Positions 37,241-41,764 of a DNA stretch of 41,779 bases are shown in pieces. Position 1 is the stretch's first letter; each line of letters starts with the position of its first letter. Origin of the DNA: a virus; the IMG/VR virus record IMGVR_UViG_3300021356_000045, positions 1-41,779 of that record. One strand, written 5' to 3'. A program made the position numbers and the translations under genes. The notes under the pieces were generated by a model. The model ran no database searches and was not told the origin of the DNA. It saw only the letters and a list, made by a program, of their open reading frames with translations.

Positions 37241-37248
37241 TATTTATA
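37241..37248 (-). promoter_or_regulatory. T4-type late promoter box (TATAAATA)
   Basis: The transcribed strand has an exact TATAAATA 28 nt before the start of the 179-residue leader-bearing gene. This is the T4 late promoter core, and late expression fits a head protein. Confidence 0.6.
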
Positions 37249-37287
37249 TATTCAATTAAATCTCAAAACAATGTTAAACGTATATAA

Positions 37288-37317
37288 ACGTCGTGACTCA
37301 AGAGACGCCCAGCTCGA
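37288..37317 (-). repeat. Conserved intergenic element, copy A
   Basis: One of three copies of a 30-31-bp element with core GTGACTC, then AGA and the shared CCCAGCTCGA. This copy lies 28 nt past the stop of the gene at 37346 and upstream of the 179-residue gene. It differs from copies B and C by one deleted base, which leaves a CGTC/GACG pairing across the core. Function unknown. Confidence 0.7.
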
Positions 37318-37345
37318 TCAAAAAATAAAAGCAGTCTCAGCCACT

Positions 37346-37966
37346 TTATAAATATTTATCACTTAATGGACTTTCCGGATCTTCTGATCTACGAATATCA
37401 TCAGACACACCAGTGTCAGACTCAGAGCCGGCAAGAGCCGTAAAACTAACGCCAAATAAACCAAGTATAGTTTTTCCACCAATAACACTCATTATCTTTA
37501 AACCTACTGCTGTTGGAATTAATCCCGGAAGTGCACACATGAAAGTTATAAGTACCATTAACCCTGCTCCAAGAGCCCCAACCCCGCCTAAAATTCCTAT
37601 GACTTCATTGATTTTTTTGGCTTTAAGATTCCCCTTCGCAGCTCTAATCTCTGCTGCTTGACTTCTTACTTTTTCTTTATCTTCTTCACTTAAACTTTCA
37701 TATTGAGCGTCAAGATCAATGTTTTTCTTTTCAAGATCTTTTAAATACTCACTCCAATTTTTATATTTAAAAAAAGATTCTTTGATTAATCTTTTTCTTC
37801 TAAAATTACTCTCATTCACTGTTAAAATTTCAGGATCAAAACCGTTTTTCTCTAGCGCATCTAAAAAATCACCAAACACACTAGGATCTTCTAAGTCTCC
37901 CATACCATCAGATTCTAATATAACTTGACGAATAATACTTCTTAACTTGCTCTCAGTTATTCTCAT
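37346..37966 (-). CDS. Predicted packaged membrane protein, leader type 1, 206 aa
   Basis: The leader MRITESKLRSIIRQVILES ends in I-L-E at 16-18, a likely prohead protease site. The middle is charged and coiled-coil-like (YKNWSEYLKDLEKKNIDLDA). Residues about 122-177 form two or three Gly-rich membrane helices (VIGILGGVGALGAGLMVLIT and KTILGLFGVSFTALAG). The tail is acidic. A membrane protein inside a phage head is surprising. After ejection it could insert into the host inner membrane, for example to aid DNA entry or block a second phage. No family is recognised. AAGG lies about 8 nt before the ATG. Confidence 0.63.
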   Translation of the reverse strand: MRITESKLRSIIRQVILESDGMGDLEDPSVFGDFLDALEKNGFDPEILTVNESNFRRKRLIKESFFKYKNWSEYLKDLEKKNIDLDAQYESLSEEDKEKVRSQAAEIRAAKGNLKAKKINEVIGILGGVGALGAGLMVLITFMCALPGLIPTAVGLKIMSVIGGKTILGLFGVSFTALAGSESDTGVSDDIRRSEDPESPLSDKYL

Positions 37967-37998
37967 TTAAAAACCTTTTTTAATAAAATTATATAAAT

Positions 37999-38007
37999 CT
38001 ATTTATT
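37999..38007 (-). promoter_or_regulatory. Late-promoter-like box of cassette copy 1
   Basis: The transcribed strand reads AATAAATAGATTTATATAAT, a seven-of-eight match to TATAAATA followed by the TTATATAA shared with sister copies. It lies 33 nt before the start codon of the 206-residue gene. Confidence 0.5.
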
Positions 38008-38111
38008 AAAGATTAATCAATTATCAAAAAGTTTTTCAAAATTTCTCCCGAAAATTTTTTGTCAAAAAGCATAAATTACTTTTGCAAATAAGTGCCGCAA
38101 ACTTTCATATT

Positions 38112-38142
38112 ACGTCTGTGACTCTAAAGACACCCAGCTCGA
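38112..38142 (-). repeat. Conserved intergenic element, copy B
   Basis: The + strand has ACGTCTGTGACTC, TAAAGACA and CCCAGCTCGA, the same 31-bp layout as copy C. It lies 25 nt past the stop of the 128-residue gene and at the outer end of cassette copy 1. GTGACT and AGACAC can pair around a 4-base loop with one mismatch. Confidence 0.75.
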
Positions 38143-38167
38143 GTCAATAATTTTTTAATAACAACAC

Positions 38168-38554
38168 TTATCTTAAATTTGATGTCAAATGACCATCATG
38201 TACTAATACACCAGTACAGTCAGTTTTAAAATTATCACTACCTACAATCGCAGGTGTAGACCTTATCGTTTGTTTAAGTTTTTCGGCTTGAGATTCACTA
38301 AGCTTTTCAATATATAAATATACAGTAGTACCTTGTAAAGCTATTAAATTCTCTTCTCCATTTCCAAAATCACACATTATAACAGCATGGTCGGTACCTG
38401 GCCTGTATACACATTCTTTACCTACTATATTCTTTAACATTTTTAAAGTCTCTGAATCACGCATCCACATATCAACATATGTACTTCGCATACCATATGA
38501 TTCAGCTAACACACTTCTTATAATTCTTCTTAATCTACTCTCAGTTATTCTCAT
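38168..38554 (-). CDS. Predicted packaged head protein, leader type 1, 128 aa
   Basis: The leader MRITESRLRRIIRSVLAES ends in L16-A-E18, fitting prohead protease cleavage before Ser19. The cargo is a small alpha/beta domain with three cysteines (GKECVYRPGTDHAVIMCDFG, DCTGVLVHDGH) and beta strands NLIALQGTTVYLYIE. It is not recognised. The gene is preceded by cassette copy 2 with its late-promoter-like box 36 nt upstream of the start and AAAGG 8-9 nt before the ATG. Predicted to be packaged and ejected with the DNA. Confidence 0.65.
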   Translation of the reverse strand: MRITESRLRRIIRSVLAESYGMRSTYVDMWMRDSETLKMLKNIVGKECVYRPGTDHAVIMCDFGNGEENLIALQGTTVYLYIEKLSESQAEKLKQTIRSTPAIVGSDNFKTDCTGVLVHDGHLTSNLR

Positions 38555-38589
38555 TTATAAAACCTTTCTTTTAAAAACATTATATAAAA

Positions 38590-38598
38590 CTATTTATT
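38590..38598 (-). promoter_or_regulatory. Late-promoter-like box of cassette copy 2
   Basis: The transcribed strand reads AATAAATAGTTTTATATAAT, 36 nt before the 128-residue gene. Same layout as the box at 37999. Confidence 0.5.
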
Positions 38599-38701
38599 CT
38601 AGATTAATCGATTATTAAAAAGTTTTCCAAATTTTCTCCCGAAATTTTTTGCTAAAAAAATCAAAATGCTTCTTTCAAGAAATGCCGCAAACTCTTATAT
38701 T

Positions 38702-38732
38702 ACGTCTGTGACTCAAGAGACACCCAGCTCGA
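38702..38732 (-). repeat. Conserved intergenic element, copy C
   Basis: The + strand has ACGTCTGTGACTC, AAGAGACA and CCCAGCTCGA. It begins 13 nt past the stop codon of the gene remnant at 38746, the same arrangement as copies A and B behind intact genes. Confidence 0.75.
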
Positions 38733-38745
38733 TCAAAAATTTTAT

Positions 38746-38811
38746 TTAAAGACCTTCTGGTCTTACTTTCTCGTATTCAACCCAATTACCCGGTTTATTA
38801 TATAACTCTAT
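38746..38811 (-). pseudogene. 3' end of a lost cassette gene
   Basis: A leftward frame reads YNKPGNWVEYEKVRPEGL and then a stop. The text looks like a real protein C-terminus, but it has no start codon or ribosome site. It begins directly after TTATATAAT, where intact cassettes continue into leader and start codon. Copy C follows the stop, as in intact units. An internal deletion that removed the start and body of a cassette gene explains this. The peptide is short, so coincidence cannot be excluded. Confidence 0.45.
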
Positions 38812-38868
38812 TTATAACTGAAATGGTAAAAGTTTTCGGAAAATTCTCCGGAAGTTTTTTGCGGAAAA
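38785..38868 (-). repeat. Third, partial copy of the promoter-leader region
   Basis: The + strand shows ATTATATAAC, CTATTTATA, AAAAGTTTTC, then ATTCTCCGGAAGTTTTTTGC, in the same order as cassettes 1 and 2. The GTTTGCGGCA part of those copies is reduced to a TTTTTTGCGG match. This copy is more diverged. Confidence 0.6.
38809..38816 (-). promoter_or_regulatory. T4-type late promoter box (TATAAATA) of the partial copy
   Basis: An exact TATAAATA on the transcribed strand, followed by GAGTTATATAAT as in the other cassettes. It now drives only the gene remnant and the leftward cassette array. Confidence 0.5.
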
Positions 38869-38879
38869 ACGATGTATTC

Positions 38880-38901
38880 AGATGTGTGCTTTCCCACATC
38901 T
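38880..38901. other. Hairpin with competing partner
   Basis: AGATGTG, 8 bases, CACATCT forms a perfect 7-bp stem. The right half can instead pair in CCACA-TCTTGG-TGTGG (38894-38909). The two structures exclude each other. No gene follows closely on either strand, so a function cannot be assigned. Confidence 0.45.
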
Positions 38902-38939
38902 TGGTGTGGTCAAGTGTGTACCCTAAAAGTTTTTGAAAA

Positions 38940-39068
38940 AGTTGCGCGAAGAAAATTCGGGTAGCGGACTTGGCCCAGCCCCCGTGTAACCCTCACTGAG
39001 TTTCGGCAGGGGGTTCTGGGAGGGGCCCTTTTAGGGCCCTTGAGAGCCCCGGGGCTTTGGGGCCCTCT
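38940..39068. other. GC-rich, hairpin-dense block at the divergence point
   Basis: This 130-bp block is markedly GC-rich against AT-rich surroundings. It holds three GGGCCC palindromes (39023, 39034, 39060), a 12-bp perfect palindrome AGCCCCGGGGCT (39045-39056), the hairpin GGGCCC-TTTTA-GGGCCC, and a CCCCC/GGGGG pairing (38979-39013). It separates the leftward late cassettes from the rightward early genes. A terminator, replication origin, packaging site or structured RNA are all possible. No open frame is seen. There is a GTGTAA at 38983, but no -10 box at the right distance. Confidence 0.6.
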
Positions 39069-39070
39069 GT

Positions 39071-39099
39071 GTGTAACTCTGAAATATATGAAGTATAAT
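39071..39099 (+). promoter_or_regulatory. Early promoter 1
   Basis: GTGTAA (39071), a spacer of exactly 17 bp, then TATAAT (39094-39099), followed by AAACATAAGGAGG. First of seven complete copies. The layout is that of a strong sigma-70 promoter with a -35 variant reminiscent of T4 early promoters (GTTTAC). Confidence 0.85.
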
Positions 39100-39150
39100 A
39101 AAACATAAGGAGGGATAGGAACGGTGGTTCCTAAGGACGATGAGGAAGGG

Positions 39151-39258
39151 ATGGCAACCGACCTCGGGATTCCGACTCCAATCTTTGAAATTCAGGTAAC
39201 TCAGGTCGACAAGATGGATCCTTTACGCGAGGAACATGATGTGAGACAGGTCGGCTGA
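39151..39258 (+). CDS. Small acidic early protein, 35 aa
   Basis: The frame reads MATDLGIPTPIFEIQVTQVD, then KMDPLREEHDVRQVG. It starts at ATG 39151 with GAGG 5 nt upstream. A GTG at 39124 would add 9 residues and lies nearer the AGGAGG of promoter 1 (39108-39113). A competing 19-codon frame from ATG 39139 overlaps it. The protein-like composition and its own promoter support a real gene. It is too short for domain recognition. Many early phage proteins of this size bind and redirect host enzymes, but nothing specific can be said here. Confidence 0.55.
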   Translation: MATDLGIPTPIFEIQVTQVDKMDPLREEHDVRQVG

Positions 39259-39272
39259 AAAGGACGTAATAC

Positions 39273-39301
39273 GTGTAAAACTTAATTCCTTAATCTATAA
39301 T
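39273..39301 (+). promoter_or_regulatory. Early promoter 2
   Basis: GTGTAA (39273), 17 bp, TATAAT (39296-39301). The spacer end TTCCTTAATC is shared with early promoter 5, pointing to duplication. AAGGAGG follows. Confidence 0.85.
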
Positions 39302-39325
39302 AGAGATATAAGGAGGAGAACAAAT

Positions 39326-39394
39326 ATGGAATATATACCGATGATATTGGCGGCCGGAATGCTTTATGTAGCTTGGCAAATCTTAACTAGTTAA
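39326..39394 (+). CDS. Single-helix membrane microprotein, 22 aa
   Basis: The frame reads MEYIPMILAAGMLYVAWQIL, then TS. It is almost entirely one membrane-spanning helix. A strong AAGGAGG and its own promoter precede it, and its stop is directly followed by the next promoter. Such microproteins often act on host membrane enzymes or transporters; the target is unknown. Confidence 0.65.
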   Translation: MEYIPMILAAGMLYVAWQILTS

Positions 39395-39423
39395 GTGTAA
39401 CTTTCATTTAATCAGTTTATAAT
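39395..39423 (+). promoter_or_regulatory. Early promoter 3
   Basis: GTGTAA begins at the base after the preceding stop codon. A 17-bp spacer and TATAAT (39418-39423) follow, then AAGGAGG. Confidence 0.85.
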
Positions 39424-39443
39424 ATACTATAAGGAGGAAAAAG

Positions 39444-39503
39444 ATGACTTTGATCTATATGTTATTGTTGTTGTACATCATAACTCATGCTAATAAGAAG
39501 TAA
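39444..39503 (+). CDS. Single-helix membrane microprotein, 19 aa
   Basis: The frame reads MTLIYMLLLLYIITHANKK, a hydrophobic helix of about 14 residues with a basic end. AAGGAGG lies about 8 nt before the ATG and early promoter 3 is upstream. The hydrophobic stretch is short for a full membrane span, so it may sit at the membrane surface or pair with the 22-residue peptide. Function unknown. Confidence 0.6.
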   Translation: MTLIYMLLLLYIITHANKK

Positions 39504-39521
39504 ATAAACTTAACCCGATTC

Positions 39522-39550
39522 GTGTAACTTAAAACTATTAATCCTATAAT
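39522..39550 (+). promoter_or_regulatory. Early promoter 4
   Basis: GTGTAA (39522), 17 bp, TATAAT (39545-39550), followed by AAAACATAA. It drives the 202-residue gene. Confidence 0.85.
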
Positions 39551-39589
39551 AAAACATAATTCATTCAATCAATAAAAAGGAGTTTCAAT

Positions 39590-40198
39590 ATGGAAACAAT
39601 GATTCAACAGTTATTTCAAGAGTTTATCAATAATGGTGGAGAACCTAAGGTTACTGCGTTTAAGCGTCACCTTGATGGTTTGATTAATAAGGACATTAAG
39701 CCTTTGTGTGGTCGTTCTGGTAAGGCTGGAGTTGATGGTGGTTGGCGACAGGAGTTGAAGGCCCGTTTTGGTGGGAGAGGTGCGAAGTGGGTGAAGGTGT
39801 CGATTGACAATATTGAGCAAACGCTAGCAGGATATGATAGTTCAGCTGATGCTTATCGTCAGTGGATATACAAGGCTGGTTACGCATGGATTCGATTCTC
39901 TGGTCCTCGCGTCGTGAAGGGACAAAATGTCGCGGCGTTTGAGGTGAGAACTGGTGGGTCGACCATTGATCATCCAAAGCAATTGCATTATATACTTGTA
40001 AGTGAATTGGACATGACAATTGAGTTTCTTAATTCGACTCCCCACGCGATGAAGCTTGAGGAAACGACGCCTCCTGTTGTGAAGGAAGAGGAAGTAGTTG
40101 AGGTGAAGAGTGACGACGTGGTAGAAGTCGAAGAGAACTACGAGGATATGATGGGTGACATTGAGGCTTTGATGGCGCAAGAAGAAATGGACTTCTAA
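39590..40198 (+). CDS. Early protein, unknown, 202 aa
   Basis: An AAAGGAG lies about 8 nt before the ATG. The first 140 residues are mixed alpha/beta with basic patches (AFKRHLDGLINKDIKPLCG, WRQELKARFGGRGAKWVKVS) and aromatic stretches (YRQWIYKAGYAWIRFSG). The last 50 residues are a strongly acidic tail (VVKEEEVVEVKSDDVVEVEE). The acidic tail might mimic DNA, as in some phage anti-defence proteins, but no family is recognised. GC content is visibly higher than in the late genes to the left. Early expression points to host takeover or defence evasion. Confidence 0.75.
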   Translation: METMIQQLFQEFINNGGEPKVTAFKRHLDGLINKDIKPLCGRSGKAGVDGGWRQELKARFGGRGAKWVKVSIDNIEQTLAGYDSSADAYRQWIYKAGYAWIRFSGPRVVKGQNVAAFEVRTGGSTIDHPKQLHYILVSELDMTIEFLNSTPHAMKLEETTPPVVKEEEVVEVKSDDVVEVEENYEDMMGDIEALMAQEEMDF

Positions 40199-40240
40199 GG
40201 TGTTTTGGGTGGTGGAGGCTTCGCGACGTCGTTTGACGAA

Positions 40241-40269
40241 GTGTAAATATGAATTCCTTAATCTATAAT
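40241..40269 (+). promoter_or_regulatory. Early promoter 5
   Basis: GTGTAA (40241), 17 bp, TATAAT (40264-40269). It shares the string TTCCTTAATCTATAATA with promoter 2. Confidence 0.85.
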
Positions 40270-40323
40270 ATGGATATAAGGTAAAAACAATAAACAAACA
40301 ACCTTAAAAGAAAGGATTCTCAT

Positions 40324-40668
40324 TTGAGAAACAATTCAACATTCCTTGTACTTATCGCTTCCTTTTGTCTCTCAGCAGTTGCTTATACAGCAGCGCAGCC
40401 TCACGAAGTGCCTGTTGACTATATTGAGTTTGAGGAGATGATAATTCAGCCTGAAGTGGAATATTACGAGTTTGGTGACTACGAGATTCGTGTTGAGCCG
40501 ATTCGGGTCGTGATGGATGAGATGGTGATTATTGCGCAGGGAAGTGACGACGTGGATGATGGTGATGGTGCGAATCTTGACATGATGAATGCTAATTGGT
40601 GTTTAATCCATCCCGACGATGTGATTTGTCAAGATCTTGAAGAAGACGAAGAAGATTATGGATGTTAG
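40324..40668 (+). CDS. Early secreted acidic protein with signal peptide, 114 aa
   Basis: A TTG start with AGGA 7 nt upstream is followed by a signal peptide, RNNSTFLVLIASFCLSAVAY with probable cleavage near TAA-QP (about residue 24). The mature part is very acidic (VDYIEFEEMIIQPEVEYYEF, DDVDDGDG), with three Cys near the end (WCLIH, VICQD, YGC). It is probably exported to the periplasm early in infection. There it could alter uptake of other phages, as T4 Imm and Sp do, but it does not resemble them. No family is recognised. Confidence 0.7.
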   Translation: MRNNSTFLVLIASFCLSAVAYTAAQPHEVPVDYIEFEEMIIQPEVEYYEFGDYEIRVEPIRVVMDEMVIIAQGSDDVDDGDGANLDMMNANWCLIHPDDVICQDLEEDEEDYGC

Positions 40669-40685
40669 GATGTAACGACGTTAAC

Positions 40686-40714
40686 GTGTAAGACGACGAG
40701 AGACAAAGTATAAT
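40686..40714 (+). promoter_or_regulatory. Early promoter 6
   Basis: GTGTAA (40686), 17 bp, TATAAT (40709-40714), then AAAAACATAGGAGG. Confidence 0.85.
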
Positions 40715-40732
40715 AAAAACATAGGAGGCAAT

Positions 40733-41131
40733 ATGAACAATCAATTTACAAATCAACAAGGAGATTCTATGACAATCAAATGTTTAATGGTGACAGGTAG
40801 CAACGAGGATCCGCGACGTAACGATGATTGGGGTGCTGCGTATGACCTCGATGTTAGTAAAGAATATACTTTTCAAGAGTTAGTAGAAATTGCCAGTGGT
40901 CAACCTCATAGGCATGCATTGTGGGTATATGTTGGAGAAGAGTTTGAGCACAAGACTTCAGGAGCTCAATATTTCTATCCGTGGGATCGGCCTGAGTGTT
41001 TAACTCTTGTACGTCCTGCTTGTGTCTTAGTTCAAGACGACGAGTGGTACGATGACTGGCGTCGAGAGATTGCAATGGAGGAAGGCATGTTGCAAGGTGT
41101 TGAAGCCTACAACGAGACGATGGGTTACTAA
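40733..41131 (+). CDS. Early protein, unknown, 132 aa
   Basis: AGGAGG lies 4 nt before the ATG at 40733. A second in-frame ATG at 40769 has its own strong AAGGAGA, so a 120-residue form (MTIKCLMVTGSNEDPRRNDD) may be made too. The protein is acidic and rich in Trp, Tyr and Asp (DDWGAAYDLDVSKEYTFQEL, DDEWYDDWRREIAMEEG). No motif is recognised. The composition suggests a small folded interaction protein rather than an enzyme. It is followed by the 77-residue gene without a new promoter, so those two form a short operon. Confidence 0.75.
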   Translation: MNNQFTNQQGDSMTIKCLMVTGSNEDPRRNDDWGAAYDLDVSKEYTFQELVEIASGQPHRHALWVYVGEEFEHKTSGAQYFYPWDRPECLTLVRPACVLVQDDEWYDDWRREIAMEEGMLQGVEAYNETMGY

Positions 41132-41180
41132 TATGTTTTTTATAAATAATCATTCTATCAGCAAACAGGAGTTTAATAAT

Positions 41181-41414
41181 ATGGATATTGAAGTTATCAT
41201 GAATCATCGAGTTAGAGCTGAAGGTATAATCTCCAATGCACTTCGAGATACTGGGATTAATCCTACATCGCCTCTTGTTGAGGAGTTTCTTTCTTTCTAC
41301 GACTATAATGGTTTGAATGAAACGCTTAACAATGTGTATCGATACGCTAATAAAGTGACGAATCGACTAGAAGATCAACTTCATCTACAATTTCAGTTAG
41401 TGTCTCACCGTTAG
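41181..41414 (+). CDS. Small early protein, unknown, 77 aa
   Basis: The preferred start is ATG 41181, with AGGAG 9 nt upstream. The ATG at 41133, one base after the preceding stop, would add 16 residues. The protein is helical (DIEVIMNHRVRAEGIISNAL, VYRYANKVTNRLEDQLHLQF) with no recognised domain. It is cotranscribed with the 132-residue gene. Confidence 0.65.
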   Translation: MDIEVIMNHRVRAEGIISNALRDTGINPTSPLVEEFLSFYDYNGLNETLNNVYRYANKVTNRLEDQLHLQFQLVSHR

Positions 41415-41440
41415 GACGCTAGGTCTCGTCGTCACTCATC

Positions 41441-41469
41441 GTGTAACTTTTAAATAAATGAAGTATAAT
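41441..41469 (+). promoter_or_regulatory. Early promoter 7
   Basis: GTGTAA (41441), 17 bp, TATAAT (41464-41469), then AAACCATAAGG. Its spacer end ATGAAG matches promoter 1. Confidence 0.85.
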
Positions 41470-41517
41470 AAACCATAAGGCATCAACAATAACAACCAAA
41501 CAATTAAGGGAATCATT

Positions 41518-41724
41518 ATGATTAACGTTAATTCAAGAAGACGCGCAAACATTCAAAATAAAAACACCGTTTGGGCTGAACCCAACAAGAAAGGTGGCTT
41601 CATCATCTACTTTGGTCGACGAGGAACTGATGTCAAAACAAGAGTTGGTTCTGCGCAATCTAGATCTACTCTGGAATACAACATCCGTAAAGCTAAAGTT
41701 AAAAACAATATTAAAGTTGATTAA
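41518..41724 (+). CDS. Small basic early protein, 68 aa
   Basis: AAGGGA lies about 7 nt before the ATG. The sequence is strongly basic (INVNSRRRANIQNKN, FGRRGTDVKTRVG, YNIRKAKVKNNIKVD) with a short beta-hairpin-like middle (GGFIIYFGRRGTDVKTRV). That suggests nucleic-acid binding. No family is recognised. The gene has its own promoter and is followed by a palindrome that may end transcription. Confidence 0.7.
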   Translation: MINVNSRRRANIQNKNTVWAEPNKKGGFIIYFGRRGTDVKTRVGSAQSRSTLEYNIRKAKVKNNIKVD

Positions 41725-41731
41725 AGTTTCA

Positions 41732-41743
41732 GGGTTATAACCC
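41732..41743 (+). terminator. Palindrome after the last gene, possible weak terminator
   Basis: GGGTTATAACCC is a perfect 12-bp palindrome. With the following GGTAACCC it can alternatively form a 6-bp stem (GGGTTA/TAACCC) with an 8-base loop. No T-run follows, so if it is a terminator it is not a classic one. Confidence 0.35.
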
Positions 41744-41764
41744 GGTAACCCGTCAGCTTTCCAT

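Larger units (their letters stand above)
37967..38150 (-). repeat. Duplicated promoter-leader region, copy 1
   Basis: This 184-bp stretch aligns almost end to end with 38555-38740. Shared landmarks on the + strand are ATTATATAAA, CTATTTATT, GATTAATC, AAAAAGTTTT, TTTCTCCCGAA, TGCCGCAAACT, ATATTACGTCTGTGACTC and CCCAGCTCGA. With the adjoining first 57 bases of coding sequence, the copies form a cassette carrying a promoter, a ribosome binding site and a leader peptide. Confidence 0.8.
38555..38740 (-). repeat. Duplicated promoter-leader region, copy 2
   Basis: Sister of 37967-38150 and next to the start of the 128-residue gene. The two copies share most positions outside short spacer differences (for example around 38660-38685). 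The similarity continues into the coding sequence only through the leader and stops where the cargo begins. Confidence 0.8.

Noticed and set aside
37288-38732. Intergenic elements as integron attC sites
   Set aside because: The layout is suggestive, but the GTTRRRY/RYYYAAC cores are absent and no integrase is in the window.
38983-39005. GTGTAA as a further early promoter
   Set aside because: The base pairs 17 bp downstream are CAGGGG, not a -10 element.
39611-40297. Leftward open frames opposite the early 202-residue gene
   Set aside because: No promoter or ribosome site, and poor composition; the rightward gene has both signals.
41052-41180. Upstream extension of the 77-residue early gene
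   Set aside because: The extension to 41052 would overlap the 132-residue gene by 80 bp and uses a start without a ribosome site; 41181 has AGGAG.
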